Counted from the stretch's first letter, positions 54,454-63,538 are shown. The stretch: DNA of 64,000 bases from Collinsella aerofaciens (GCA_021639365.1 JAJXHK010000002.1:62001-126000), one strand, 5' to 3'. The notes: generated by a model from the letters alone, not told the origin. Program-made: numbers and translations.

Positions 54454-54462
54454 AATAAACGA

Positions 54463-54539
54463 TGGTGCTCCATGGCGGATTCGAACCGTCGACCTTGGGA
54501 TTAGAAGTCCCCTGCTCTATCCAACTGAGCTAATGGAGC
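54463..54539 (-). tRNA. tRNA-Arg (anticodon TCT)
   Basis: The acceptor pair GCTCCAT/ATGGAGC, the D-arm AGCTCAGTTGGATAGAGC, the anticodon loop CTTCTAA (TCT, reading AGA), the T-arm GGTTCGAATCC, discriminator A and encoded CCA are all present. The outermost anticodon-stem pair is mismatched. 77 nt. Confidence 0.95.
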
Positions 54540-54585
54540 AAATAACCGCACGCCCAAGCAAGCGCAAGCCTGTCAGGCGCAAGTA

Positions 54586-54591
54586 ATTATA
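54586..54591 (-). promoter_or_regulatory. possible -10 box for tRNA-Arg(TCT)
   Basis: A perfect TATAAT on the minus strand lies just past the ABC ATPase stop and 46 nt before the tRNA. No convincing -35 is visible, and a weaker TTGCGC/TTATTT pair closer to the tRNA is an alternative. Confidence 0.35.
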
Positions 54592-54593
54592 AC

Positions 54594-55361
54594 CTAGTTG
54601 AACTGCTCGCGGTACGCCTTGCAGACCTCATCGACCGGGCCGTCCATGCGAAGGTCACCCTTCTCAATCCAAACTGCACGCTGGCAGATGCGCTCAACCT
54701 GCTCCATGGAGTGCGAAACGAACAGAACCGTCACGTCGCCGCTCTGGATAAAGTGCTGGATGCGGGCCTCGCACTTCTGCTGGAAGAACACATCGCCGAC
54801 GGACAGCGTCTCGTCAACGATCAGAATATCGGGCTCGGTAATCGTCGCGATTGCAAAGGCGATACGCGCCACCATACCCGAGGAGAAGTTCTTAAGCGGC
54901 ATATCGACAAAGTTCTGCAGCTCAGCGAACTCGATAATGCCGTCAAAGTTGGCATCGATGAACTCCTTGGTATAGCCGAGCAGGGCGCCGTTCAGATAGA
55001 TGTTCTCACGGGCAGTCAGCTCGGGGTCAAAGCCTGCGCCAAGCTCAATCAACGGTGCGATGTTACCATGCACCTTAACGCTGCCCTCGCTAGGCTCAAG
55101 CACGCCAGCGATGATCTTGAGCATCGTAGACTTGCCGGAGCCATTGGTGCCAACCAGACCGACAACTTCGCCGCGATGAATCTCGAACGAGATGTGCTTA
55201 AGCGCCCTAAACTCCTCAAAGAACAGCTCGTGTTTGGCGAGCTTGATGAAGTACTCCTTGAGGTTGGTCAGCGACTCAGACGCCATGTTAAAGATCATGG
55301 TGACGTCGTCGACCTCGACAGCCAGAGGCTGCTCGCTGTAATCAACAACAGATTCAGTCAT
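54594..55361 (-). CDS. polysaccharide ABC exporter, ATP-binding subunit
   Basis: Powers export of a lipid-linked polysaccharide or teichoic-type chain. The 255-aa product has Walker A GTNGSGKST (about residues 71-79), a Q-loop-type region, the signature LKNFSSGMVARIAFA, Walker B ILIVDETLSVGD and the switch His in VLFVSHSMEQ. LGAGFDPELTARENIYLNG is typical of the Wzt/TagH/RfbE group. The C-terminal carbohydrate-binding domain of Wzt is absent. The ATG at 55361 has AAGGAG seven nt upstream. It is coupled to the permease gene. Confidence 0.93.
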   Translation of the reverse strand: MTESVVDYSEQPLAVEVDDVTMIFNMASESLTNLKEYFIKLAKHELFFEEFRALKHISFEIHRGEVVGLVGTNGSGKSTMLKIIAGVLEPSEGSVKVHGNIAPLIELGAGFDPELTARENIYLNGALLGYTKEFIDANFDGIIEFAELQNFVDMPLKNFSSGMVARIAFAIATITEPDILIVDETLSVGDVFFQQKCEARIQHFIQSGDVTVLFVSHSMEQVERICQRAVWIEKGDLRMDGPVDEVCKAYREQFN

Positions 55362-55372
55362 CACAGCACTCC

Positions 55373-56218
55373 TTAGATGTAGAGGATAAATTTGCGCTCG
55401 GACTTATGGAACACGGTGTAGCCAATAATAAGCGCAAGAACCGCCCAGGCAACGCACATACCAAACGTCATGAGCGAGGGCGTAGTCTGGAACAGAAAGA
55501 TATCGCGCATAAACTGCAGGTAGTTGAACATGGGGTTCGCATACATCAAGATACGCACAAGATGCGGCATTTGCGCAATATAGTCAGTCGTCCAGAAGAT
55601 GGGCGTAATGTAAGTCCACGCCGTAATGACGACGCTCCATAGATGCATAACGTCGCGGAAAAAGACCGTAAGAGCAGAGAGCATCATGCCCAGGCCCATG
55701 CAGAAGCACATAAGCAGCAGCAGGCAAACCGGCAGCAGAATCAGGTGCCAAGAAGGCATAACGCGGAACCACAGCATGACGATGGCGACGGCGACCAGCG
55801 AGAAGGCAAAGTTGACCAGCGAGAAGAGCACCTTCTGCACCGGGAAGACCCAGCGGTGCACCTTAACCTTCTTGAGCAGAGGGGCAGCGCCCACGATAGA
55901 CGTCAGGGCCTGGTTCGTAGACTCGGACATGACGGCAAAGGTAATGTTACCCACGATCAAGTACAGCGGGTACATCTCGGGCGTCATTGAGCCATTGCGG
56001 CCCTGGCCAAAAATCGTCGAGAACACGATGGCCATGACGATCATCATCAGCAACGGATTGAGCACCGACCATGCGACACCCAGAACGCTACGGCGATACT
56101 TGATCTTAAAATCCTTGGTAACCAGCTGACGAAGGATAAACGCATCCTTCTCAAATTCGTTCTTAGCAAACGTCGCAGGCAGACTGCGAGTTTCTTGTTG
56201 CTTTGTCTGATCCGACAC
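55373..56218 (-). CDS. polysaccharide ABC exporter, permease subunit
   Basis: ABC-2 type membrane subunit. The 281-aa product has a cytosolic N-terminus, then KIKYRRSVLGVAWSVLNPL, the hallmark entry helix of O-antigen/teichoic acid exporters, and six membrane segments. A conserved YANPMFNYLQFMRDIFL stretch lies near the C-terminus. The GTG at 56218 has AAAGGAG eight nt upstream. It is the promoter-proximal gene of the two, transcribed away from the glycosyltransferases. The exported glycan is probably the rhamnose-containing polymer built by the genes to the right. Confidence 0.92.
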   Translation of the reverse strand: MSDQTKQQETRSLPATFAKNEFEKDAFILRQLVTKDFKIKYRRSVLGVAWSVLNPLLMMIVMAIVFSTIFGQGRNGSMTPEMYPLYLIVGNITFAVMSESTNQALTSIVGAAPLLKKVKVHRWVFPVQKVLFSLVNFAFSLVAVAIVMLWFRVMPSWHLILLPVCLLLLMCFCMGLGMMLSALTVFFRDVMHLWSVVITAWTYITPIFWTTDYIAQMPHLVRILMYANPMFNYLQFMRDIFLFQTTPSLMTFGMCVAWAVLALIIGYTVFHKSERKFILYI

Positions 56219-56257
56219 GGATGCAACTCCTTTACTCGTAATCGTTGACAAACGAAC

Positions 56258-56263
56258 AGTATA
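56258..56263 (-). promoter_or_regulatory. -10 box of the ABC exporter operon
   Basis: TATACT on the minus strand, about 40 nt upstream of the permease GTG. The -35 region (ATCGTT at 17 bp) is poor. Confidence 0.4.
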
Positions 56264-56319
56264 GACCCGACGGCCATGCAAACGATTCGCGCAACAAAAC
56301 TGGAGAACTAACCCACATC

Positions 56320-56348
56320 TTAGGATGCCAAGCCCAAACGGCTATACT
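56320..56348 (+). promoter_or_regulatory. promoter of the glycosyltransferase operon
   Basis: TTAGGA (56320-56325), a 17-bp spacer and TATACT (56343-56348). It lies about 30 nt upstream of the first glycosyltransferase start, divergent from the ABC exporter. Confidence 0.55.
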
Positions 56349-56378
56349 TTCAAGGATTGAATGTATAAGGAGCATTGA

Positions 56379-57350
56379 GTGAATTCTGAATCCATCGCCG
56401 TCATCATCCCCTGCTACAACGAAGCCCTCACGATCGGCAAAGTCATCGACGACTTTTACCGCGAGCTTCCGCAAGCGACGGTCTATGTCTATGACAACAA
56501 CTCGTCGGACGATACCTCACGCATCGCCACCGAACACGGCGCCACGGTCCGCTTTGAGCCCCGTCAGGGAAAGGGCAACGTGTGCCGCCAGATGTTTCGC
56601 GACATCGACGCCGATTGCTACCTGATGGTCGACGGAGACGACACCTATCCCGCCGAGGCGGCCAAAGCCCTCTGCGAGCCTATCCTCAACGGCACGGCCG
56701 ATATGACCGTAGGCGACCGCCTTTCCAACGGCACCTACGCCGAGGAAAACAAGCGTGCTTTCCACGGCTTTGGCAACAATCTGGTCCGCGCCATGATCAA
56801 GTGGATCTATGGCTACAGCTTCGATGACGTCATGACCGGCTACCGCGCCATGAGCCGCCCGTTCGTCAAAACCTTCCCCGTGCTTTCCGAAGGCTTCCAG
56901 ATCGAAACCGAGCTCTCGATCCACGCCGTCGACCACCGCTGGCGCATCAAAGATGTGCCCATCGAGTACCGCGACCGTCCGGAAGGCTCCGAGTCCAAGC
57001 TCAATACCGTGAGCGACGGCATTAAAGTCGTTGCGATGATCGGCACGCTGTTCAAGGACTACCGCCCGCTGAAGTTCTTCAGCCTCGTCGCGCTTCTGTT
57101 TGCGGTGATCGGCCTCGTCCTGGGCATGCCCATCGTTGTCGAGTATTTCCAGACCGGCCTCGTTCCGCGCTTCCCCACCGCCATGCTCGCCGCGTCGTTT
57201 ATGTTCCTGTGCGGCCTGAGCCTTGCAACCGGATTCATCCTCGATTCCGTGGCAAAGGTCGAAAAAAAGCAGTGGGAGGTCAACGTGTACAGCAAATACG
57301 CCTACGACGACCAGCTCGGCCACCCCACTTCCAAGCCAAGCGTGAGGTAA
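56379..57350 (+). CDS. membrane-anchored family 2 glycosyltransferase
   Basis: Inverting GT-A enzyme, probably transferring sugar to a polyprenyl phosphate. The 323-aa product begins AVIIPCYNEALTIGKVI, with YDNNSSDDT, the metal-binding DGDDTYP around residue 85, and DDVMTGYRAMSR. Two membrane segments lie at about 233-255 and 270-290. This domain order resembles dolichyl-phosphate-mannose synthase and GtrB. The GTG start has AAGGAG six nt upstream. It is followed 6 nt later by a second glycosyltransferase. Confidence 0.9.
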   Translation: MNSESIAVIIPCYNEALTIGKVIDDFYRELPQATVYVYDNNSSDDTSRIATEHGATVRFEPRQGKGNVCRQMFRDIDADCYLMVDGDDTYPAEAAKALCEPILNGTADMTVGDRLSNGTYAEENKRAFHGFGNNLVRAMIKWIYGYSFDDVMTGYRAMSRPFVKTFPVLSEGFQIETELSIHAVDHRWRIKDVPIEYRDRPEGSESKLNTVSDGIKVVAMIGTLFKDYRPLKFFSLVALLFAVIGLVLGMPIVVEYFQTGLVPRFPTAMLAASFMFLCGLSLATGFILDSVAKVEKKQWEVNVYSKYAYDDQLGHPTSKPSVR

Positions 57351-57356
57351 ACCACC

Positions 57357-58325
57357 ATGCCGCTCATCTCCATCGTCGTGCCGTGCTACAACGAGCAGGA
57401 ATCACTTCCGATCTTTCTCAAAGAGCTCGATGGCGTCGTTCGCATCATGACCCAGCAAGACCCCGGCATTTCCTTTGAAGCCGTCCTCATCGACGATGGC
57501 TCGGCAGACAAAACGCTCGCCGTCATGAAGGCAGAAGCCGCGGCGGCGCATCCATACGCCATCCGCTGGCACTCTTTCTCGCGCAACTTTGGCAAGGAGG
57601 CGGCACTACTCGCCGGACTCCAGCACGCAAAGGGCGACTATGTCGCCACCATGGATGCCGACATGCAGGACCCGCCCTCGCTCCTGCCGCAGATGTACGA
57701 GATCTTGCAGACCGAAGACTACGACAACGTCGCCACGCGTAGGACCACCCGCGAAGGCGAGCCTCCCATCAGGTCGTTCTGTGCCCGTATGTTCTACAAG
57801 ATCATCAACCGCATTTCCAAGGCCGACATCGTCGACGGAGCACGCGATTTTAGGCTCATGAAGCGAGCTATGGTCAACGCCATCATCTCCATGGGCGAAT
57901 ACAATCGATTCTCCAAGGGCATTTACGGCTGGGTGGGCTTCAAAACCAAATGGCTCCCCTACGTAAACGTCAACCGCGTGGCCGGCGAGACCAAATGGAG
58001 CTTTTGGTCGCTGCTCCTCTATTCCATCGACGGCATCGTCGCTTTTTCCACGGCGCCGCTCTCCCTCGCCGCCCTCACGGGTATCGTCTTCTGTCTCATC
58101 GCTATTCTGGGATTCGTCGTCATCCTAGTAAAGACGCTTGTTTGGGGCGACCCCGTCGGCGGATGGCCGTCGCTCGCCTGCCTCATAACGCTGTTTGGCG
58201 GCATGCAGCTCCTGTGCCTGGGAATCATTGGCGAATACCTGGCAAAAGCCTACTTGGAAACCAAGCGACGTCCCATCTATATCATTCGAGAATCCAACGA
58301 GGAATCCGATGACACGGCCCAATAA
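57357..58325 (+). CDS. membrane-anchored family 2 glycosyltransferase (DPM/GtrB-like)
   Basis: The 322-aa product starts LISIVVPCYNEQESLPIFL, then LIDDGSADKTL, the catalytic TMDADMQDPPSLLP around 95-108 and a DGARDFRLMKRAMV acceptor-side motif. Two C-terminal membrane segments (about 230-260 and 268-295) follow. It is typical of polyprenyl-phosphate glucosyl/mannosyl transferases that supply sugars to flippases or YfhO-type transferases. Its end overlaps the YfhO-like gene by 17 nt, so the three genes form one translationally coupled unit. Confidence 0.92.
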   Translation: MPLISIVVPCYNEQESLPIFLKELDGVVRIMTQQDPGISFEAVLIDDGSADKTLAVMKAEAAAAHPYAIRWHSFSRNFGKEAALLAGLQHAKGDYVATMDADMQDPPSLLPQMYEILQTEDYDNVATRRTTREGEPPIRSFCARMFYKIINRISKADIVDGARDFRLMKRAMVNAIISMGEYNRFSKGIYGWVGFKTKWLPYVNVNRVAGETKWSFWSLLLYSIDGIVAFSTAPLSLAALTGIVFCLIAILGFVVILVKTLVWGDPVGGWPSLACLITLFGGMQLLCLGIIGEYLAKAYLETKRRPIYIIRESNEESDDTAQ

Positions 58326-60720
58326 CAGCACGCTCAAGAATGTGGCGTTCTACGCCACCTGCTTCGCATTTTCCATCGCACTCTTTGTCGCACTTGCAGC
58401 GGCAGGGCATGTCTACCCCTTTGGCGACAACTCGTTTCTCACCAACGATCTCAAATACCAATACATCGACTTCTTTGCTTGGTTCCGGCGCGTCCTTTTA
58501 GGTGAGGCAAACCTTCGCTATTCCTTCTCGCAAGGACTCGGCATGAACACATGGGGGCTCTATAGCTACTACCTCGCCAGCCCCTTCAACCTGCTCTGCG
58601 CGCTGTTTCCCGCAGACAAGCTGACGCTCTTCGTGTTTGTTATCTCCGCGCTCAAACTGGGCTGCATCCACATCAGCAGCGCTTGGTATGTGCAAAAGCG
58701 CTTTGACCTGTCTAAGCCCGCCATATTCCTGCTTTCCCTCTCGTTCACGTTTTGCAGCTGGACCATCAGCAACCTGCGCAACCCGCTCTGGATCGATTGC
58801 CTGATCCTGCTGCCCATCTGCGCCTACGGATGCTACGAGCTCATCCGCAAGCAGCGCATGATCTGCCTCGTCATCGCAACGGCGCTCAATGTCATGTTCT
58901 GCTGGTATACGGCCTACATCAGCATCCTGTTCCTCTGCATCTTCGTATTGGTCGAATTTGTCGATTATGTTGCAGAAGAAGGATTTAGTTGGAAGCTCAT
59001 GCTCGATCGGGCCCTGCGATTCGCCGGGGCCATCGCGCTTGGACTGCTTCTGTCCGCTTGGACCTTTTTGCCGACCATCCTTGCCATGTCCAAGGGCGGT
59101 CCCGTTCTAGCACTCGGCCCCCTACTTAAAACCAGCCTCAAGTCGCTCATCAGGGGCTTTCTTCCCTGCATGTGGGTAAGCAACGAAAGCACACCGCAGT
59201 TCTATTGCGGCATCATCATGATGCTGCTTGCGGTGAGCCTGCTGGTTAACCGCACGGTTTCAATCAAGACGCGCATCGCAACACTCGTCGTCACGATAAT
59301 CCTGGTCGCAAGCTCCGTTTTGAGCCCGCTCGAGTACATCTGGTGCGGCATGCGCGTTCCCAACGGCTTCTACTCGCGCACGGCTTTTTTGCTGAGCTTC
59401 TTTACGCTGTGGACCGCAGGATACGCGCTGCAGGCGCTCAAGGACCGGCCCAAAGTACGCCGAGCATATCGTCCGACCGTTGTCCTGCCCCTCTTGGCGC
59501 TCACGGCCATTGAGCTGTTTGCCAACGCCCACGTTATGTGGAACCAGCTGTACACGGGGTATTCCGAGGACGCCAACAGCTCCTACGTCGCAGCTGCATC
59601 TAGCACCATCAAGCCGATTCAGGACGAGGATTCGACGCCGTTCTACCGCATCGACCGCACGACCACGCGCGCCGATAGCGCTGCTCTCAACGAAGGCCTA
59701 GCGCTCGGGTACAACCAGTTGTCCTCGTATTCGTCCGCCAATAGCCCGCAGGCCATTGCCTTGCTCAACTCCCTTGGTTACAGCAGCGTCGGCGAGTTTT
59801 CGACCCGCTATGCCGAGCCCATTCTTGCCGTCGACGCTCTACTGGGAGTCAAGTACGCCATCGCCGAGCACACCCCCGCGGGATACGTTGCGACCAATAC
59901 GACCAAAACTGACACTTCGAGCGCAGTCTACCGGAACCCCTACGCGCTCAGCGTTGGCATCGCAGCATCCGGCGATATCAAGGATAGTGAGCTTAACGGC
60001 GATAATCCCTTCGAGAAGCAGAACGACCTGTATAGCAAAATCTTAGGTCGCGATGCAGAGCTCTATACCAAGATCGAGGCCACAAGCACCCAGGATAGCC
60101 AGAGCGCAAAGCAACGGAACGTCACCGTGCCGGCGGGATCCATCGGATATCTCTATATCAATAAGGATGCGAACGCCGGCAGCTATTGGCCCGTCGCCCT
60201 CACCATCGACCAGCGCACCATCCAAAACGAGGCCTGGAGATTCGACAACAATATCCGCCAAATTGCGGACGCTTCGGACAACCCAAGCTCGCACACCATA
60301 ACGATGGTGCCGGCAGAGGGCTACACCGATATGCCCCAAGACGATGAGCCGGTCTTTTACGCCCTAAATCTTGATACCTTTGAGCGAATCATCGACGAGC
60401 TCAAGGCAAGCGAGTTTGTTCCGACGGTTTTCGAAGACGGCAACATCGAGGGCGAGTATACCGCCGAAAAGGATGGCAGCTTGCTGCTGAGCGTTCCGTA
60501 CGACGAAGGCTGGAGCGTGACGGTCAACGGATCCGCCGCAGAACTAACGCCCGCTGCCGATAAGGGCTTATCATGCCTGAACGTGCGGAAGGGCACGAAT
60601 AAAATCGTAATGACGTATAAGACCCCGGGAACATCTGCAGGACTCGCGATAAGCCTGGCAACCGCTGTCGCCCTTGTCGCGGCAGGGCTATACGCCAGAC
60701 ATAAGAAAAGCCGCCGTTAA
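58309..60720 (+). CDS. YfhO-family polytopic membrane protein (probable glycan glycosyltransferase)
   Basis: Large membrane protein of the YfhO group, GT-C-like proteins that decorate teichoic acids or polysaccharides with lipid-linked sugars. With the ATG at 58309 it is 803 aa. About a dozen membrane segments occupy residues 15-405, an extracytoplasmic domain runs from about 410 to 770, and a last segment lies at 780-798. SFSQGLGMNTWGLYSYYLASPFN near residue 70, read in parts, is a family feature. The ATG has GAGG six nt upstream; 38 upstream residues in the open frame are read-through of the previous gene in another frame. Confidence 0.88.
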   Translation: MTRPNNSTLKNVAFYATCFAFSIALFVALAAAGHVYPFGDNSFLTNDLKYQYIDFFAWFRRVLLGEANLRYSFSQGLGMNTWGLYSYYLASPFNLLCALFPADKLTLFVFVISALKLGCIHISSAWYVQKRFDLSKPAIFLLSLSFTFCSWTISNLRNPLWIDCLILLPICAYGCYELIRKQRMICLVIATALNVMFCWYTAYISILFLCIFVLVEFVDYVAEEGFSWKLMLDRALRFAGAIALGLLLSAWTFLPTILAMSKGGPVLALGPLLKTSLKSLIRGFLPCMWVSNESTPQFYCGIIMMLLAVSLLVNRTVSIKTRIATLVVTIILVASSVLSPLEYIWCGMRVPNGFYSRTAFLLSFFTLWTAGYALQALKDRPKVRRAYRPTVVLPLLALTAIELFANAHVMWNQLYTGYSEDANSSYVAAASSTIKPIQDEDSTPFYRIDRTTTRADSAALNEGLALGYNQLSSYSSANSPQAIALLNSLGYSSVGEFSTRYAEPILAVDALLGVKYAIAEHTPAGYVATNTTKTDTSSAVYRNPYALSVGIAASGDIKDSELNGDNPFEKQNDLYSKILGRDAELYTKIEATSTQDSQSAKQRNVTVPAGSIGYLYINKDANAGSYWPVALTIDQRTIQNEAWRFDNNIRQIADASDNPSSHTITMVPAEGYTDMPQDDEPVFYALNLDTFERIIDELKASEFVPTVFEDGNIEGEYTAEKDGSLLLSVPYDEGWSVTVNGSAAELTPAADKGLSCLNVRKGTNKIVMTYKTPGTSAGLAISLATAVALVAAGLYARHKKSRR

Positions 60721-60735
60721 AGAGCGGCGGCTTTT
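60706..60735. terminator. bidirectional terminator between the YfhO-like gene and rmlCD
   Basis: AAAAGCCGCCG pairs with CGGCGGCTTTT around an 8-nt loop. T-runs exist on both strands. It overlaps the end of the YfhO-like gene and serves both convergent operons. Confidence 0.9.
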
Positions 60736-60757
60736 ACTCTTGCAAATCGAATAGCGA

Positions 60758-62212
60758 CTAGAGCGTCTTGAGGTACTCCCCCAGCTCTTCCTCCCAGTCG
60801 GGCATGTGGAAGCCGGCGGACTCGAGCTTGGACAGGTCGAGTGCGGAGTGGACCGGGCGCGGGGCGATGGGGCCCTCGGCGCTCGCGTAGTAGTCGGCGG
60901 TGCTGACCGGCACGACCCTCTCCCCGTTGCCGTTGGCGGCATCGAAGACGGCGCGGGCGATGTCGGCCCAGGACTTGACCGCACCCGAGCCGGTGCAGTC
61001 GTAGGTCCCGTAGGGGGCACCTGTTCCCAGCACGTGGAAGATGGCCTCGGCCATGTCTCGCGTGAAGGTCAGGCGGCCAAGCTGGTCGTCGACGACCGTG
61101 ACCTGCTCGAGCCCGTCCTCGGGGTCGGCGACGCGGTCGGAGAGGCCCTTCATGGTCTTGACGAAGTTGTGCCCCTCGCCGATGACCCAGGAGCTGCGCA
61201 TGATGTAGTGGCGGGGGCACCCTGCCACGGCGATGTCGCCGGCGGCCTTGGTCTGGCCGTAGACGGACAGCGGGCTGAGTGGCTCGTCCTCCGTGTGAAC
61301 CTCGGCCGTGCCGTCGAAGACGTAGTCGGAGGACACGTGGACGAGCGTGATGCCGTGCCCGGCGCAGGTGCGGGCGAGCAGGGCCGGGCCGGTCGCGTTG
61401 GCCTTCCAGGCGGTCACGCGGCCCTCGGGGGTCTCCGCTTTATCCACGGCCGTGTAGGCGCCGCAGTTGATGACGGCGCCGTAGAGCGACCAGTCGTACT
61501 GCGAATAGGCCTCCGGGTCGGACATGTCGAAGGTGTCGATGTCGCAGAAGTCGAAGTCCTTGGCGACGCCGCGCTCCTCGGCGAGCGCGCGCACCGCATG
61601 GCCCAGCTGCCCGTTGCAGCCGGTGACGAGCGTCCTCTTGGGCGCCATGGGGACGACGTCCCTCAGCATCGGGTGGTTGAGGTCGGCCTCGGATACGGTG
61701 GCCTCCTCCAGCGGGATCGGCCACTCGATGGCGAGCTCCGGGTCGGCGAGGTTCACGAAGGTGTAGGTCCTCTTCAGCTCGAGCGACCAGTGGGCGTCCA
61801 CCAGGTAGGTGTAGGCGGTGCCGTCCTCCAGGGCCTGGAAGGAGTTGCCCACGCCGCGCGGGACGTAGATGGCCTTGCTGGGATCCAAAACGGTCGTGAA
61901 CACCTTGCCGAAGGTCTCGCTGCCCTCGCGCAGGTCCACCCAGGCGCCGAATACGCTGCCGCGGGCCACCGAGATGAACTTGTCCCAGGGCTCGGCGTGG
62001 ATGCCGCGGGTGACGCCGCGGCTGTCGTTGTAGGAGATGTTGTTCTGGACGACGCGGAGGTCCGGGATGCCCAGGGCGGTCATCTTGGCGCGCTGCCAGT
62101 TCTCCTTGAACCAGCCGCGCGAGTCGCCGTGGACGGCGAGGTCGACGACCTTGAGGCCCTCGATTCCGGTCTCGGCGACGGAGAGGTCCTTCTCGAATGC
62201 GATGTCTGCCAT
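60758..62212 (-). CDS. fused dTDP-4-dehydrorhamnose 3,5-epimerase and reductase (RmlC-RmlD)
   Basis: Last two steps of dTDP-L-rhamnose synthesis in one 484-aa chain. Residues 1-190 form the cupin epimerase: SRGWFKENW, RGVTRGIHAEPWDKF with His72, and VPRGVGNSFQAL. Residues 191-484 form the SDR reductase: LVTGCNGQLGHAV (GCNGQLG at 198-204), VHVSSDYVFDG and the YxxxK of SVYGQTKAAGD. The ATG at 62212 has AGGAG 10 nt upstream. The gene is visibly more GC-rich than the glycosyltransferases. rfbB lies upstream; rfbA is not in the window. Confidence 0.93.
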   Translation of the reverse strand: MADIAFEKDLSVAETGIEGLKVVDLAVHGDSRGWFKENWQRAKMTALGIPDLRVVQNNISYNDSRGVTRGIHAEPWDKFISVARGSVFGAWVDLREGSETFGKVFTTVLDPSKAIYVPRGVGNSFQALEDGTAYTYLVDAHWSLELKRTYTFVNLADPELAIEWPIPLEEATVSEADLNHPMLRDVVPMAPKRTLVTGCNGQLGHAVRALAEERGVAKDFDFCDIDTFDMSDPEAYSQYDWSLYGAVINCGAYTAVDKAETPEGRVTAWKANATGPALLARTCAGHGITLVHVSSDYVFDGTAEVHTEDEPLSPLSVYGQTKAAGDIAVAGCPRHYIMRSSWVIGEGHNFVKTMKGLSDRVADPEDGLEQVTVVDDQLGRLTFTRDMAEAIFHVLGTGAPYGTYDCTGSGAVKSWADIARAVFDAANGNGERVVPVSTADYYASAEGPIAPRPVHSALDLSKLESAGFHMPDWEEELGEYLKTL

Positions 62213-62247
62213 ATGGGAAAAGCTCCTATCGAAGAGGTTCAGGTTAC

Positions 62248-62306
62248 GGGCGCCCGCGCGGGGACGCAGGGTCATCCCCATGCCCTGCGGCCCCGCGCGG
62301 GCGCCC
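62248..62306 (-). other. very GC-rich 24-bp hairpin between rfbB and rmlCD
   Basis: The arms 62248-62271 and 62283-62306 are complementary apart from one A-G mismatch, with an 11-nt loop. No T-run follows. It sits in the leader just upstream of rmlCD on the minus strand and may act as an attenuator or a U-less terminator. Confidence 0.7.
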
Positions 62307-62320
62307 CGCGGTGCGGTTCG

Positions 62321-62335
62321 CCGGAATGCAGTCTT
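62321..62335. repeat. 15-bp direct repeat, left copy (rfbB 3' end)
   Basis: CCGGAATGCAGTCTT, overlapping the rfbB stop codon. An identical copy lies at 63497-63511. Confidence 0.8.
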
Positions 62336-63353
62336 ACTGGCCCTGCGCGCGGTAGCGGGCCTCGGTGGCCTCCTTGGCCGGGCGCCACCAGGACTCGTTC
62401 TCCACGTACCAGTCGATCGTCTGCTTGAGCCCCTCGGCGAAGTCGGTGTGCGCCGGCCTCCAGCCGAGCTCGCGCTGGAGCTTCGTCGAGTCGATGGCGT
62501 AGCGGCGGTCGTGGCCGGGGCGGTCGGCGACCCAGTCGAAGTCCTCTGGGTCCTTTCCCATCGCCTCGAGGATCATGCGCAGGACCGTGATGTTGTTCCT
62601 CTCCCCATTGGCGCCGATGAGGTAGGTCTCCCCCATGCGGCCCTTGGTGAGGATGTCCCAGACGGCCGAGGAGTGGTCCTCGGTGTGGATCCAGTCGCGG
62701 ACGTTCTCGCCGCGGCCGTAGAGCTTGGGGCGGACGCCGTCGACGATGTTGGTGATCTGCCTGGGGATGAACTTCTCCACGTGCTGGTAGGGGCCGTAGT
62801 TGTTGGAGCAGTTGGAGATCGTGGTGCGAAGCCCGTAGGTGCGGGTCCAGGCGCGGACGAGCATGTCGGAGGAAGCCTTAGTGGAGCTGTACGGCGAAGA
62901 GGGCTTGTACGGCGTCTCCTCGGTGAACTTGGCGGGGTCGTCGAGCGCCAGGTCGCCGTAGACCTCGTCGGTGGAGACGTGGTGGTAGCGGATGCCGTGC
63001 TTGCGGACGGCCTCCAGGAGGCGGAAGGTGCCCTCGACGTTGGTGCGCAGGAAGGGCTCCGGGTCGGCGATGGAGTTGTCGTTGTGGCTCTCGGCGGCGT
63101 AGTGCACGATCGCGTCGTGGCCGGGGACGATCCTATCGAGCAGCTCCGCGTCGCAGATGTCACCGACGACGAGCTCGACCCTGTCCTCGGGCAGCCCCGC
63201 GATGTTCTCGGGGTTGCCGGCGTAGGTCAGCTTGTCCAGGACGGTGACGTGGACGCCCGGGTGGTTGTTCACGACGTAGTGCACGAAGTTGCTGCCGATG
63301 AAGCCGCAGCCGCCCGTGACGATAATGTTCTTGGGTTCAAAGATCTCAGACAT
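62334..63353 (-). CDS. rfbB: dTDP-glucose 4,6-dehydratase
   Basis: Second step of dTDP-rhamnose synthesis, NAD-dependent. The 339-aa product has the Rossmann loop VTGGCGFIGSNF (residues 12-23), HYAAESHNDNSI, the catalytic STDEVYGD, the YxxxK of PYSSTKASSD, and SNNYGPYQHVEKFIP. The ATG at 63353 is chosen over a start 21 codons earlier because the conserved fold begins right after it; the ribosome site is weak. Codon choice is strongly GC-biased, like rmlCD and unlike the AT-rich DNA upstream. The gene is bracketed by 15-bp direct repeats. Confidence 0.95.
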   Translation of the reverse strand: MSEIFEPKNIIVTGGCGFIGSNFVHYVVNNHPGVHVTVLDKLTYAGNPENIAGLPEDRVELVVGDICDAELLDRIVPGHDAIVHYAAESHNDNSIADPEPFLRTNVEGTFRLLEAVRKHGIRYHHVSTDEVYGDLALDDPAKFTEETPYKPSSPYSSTKASSDMLVRAWTRTYGLRTTISNCSNNYGPYQHVEKFIPRQITNIVDGVRPKLYGRGENVRDWIHTEDHSSAVWDILTKGRMGETYLIGANGERNNITVLRMILEAMGKDPEDFDWVADRPGHDRRYAIDSTKLQRELGWRPAHTDFAEGLKQTIDWYVENESWWRPAKEATEARYRAQGQ

Positions 63354-63496
63354 GAAAATCCAATCTGAAGCAAGTACAGCTTCTTTAGTATGCCGCAGGA
63401 ACTGACGCCGCGACACTATTCAACAAAACTATCGGACATTTCGGCATGCGATAAGAGCCATAACCTTCGCAGAATTACCTCCCGTACAAAACGCCT

Positions 63497-63511
63497 CCGG
63501 AATGCAGTCTT
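63497..63511. repeat. 15-bp direct repeat, right copy
   Basis: CCGGAATGCAGTCTT, identical to 62321-62335. It lies in the 185-bp AT-richer gap upstream of rfbB, which otherwise shows no gene or clear promoter. Confidence 0.8.
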
Positions 63512-63538
63512 TGTCGTAGTGAAAAACCGAATCCCCAG

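Noticed and set aside
54359..54462. Extra small gene between aroQ and the tRNA
   Set aside because: Only the tRNA terminator and unstructured sequence are present.
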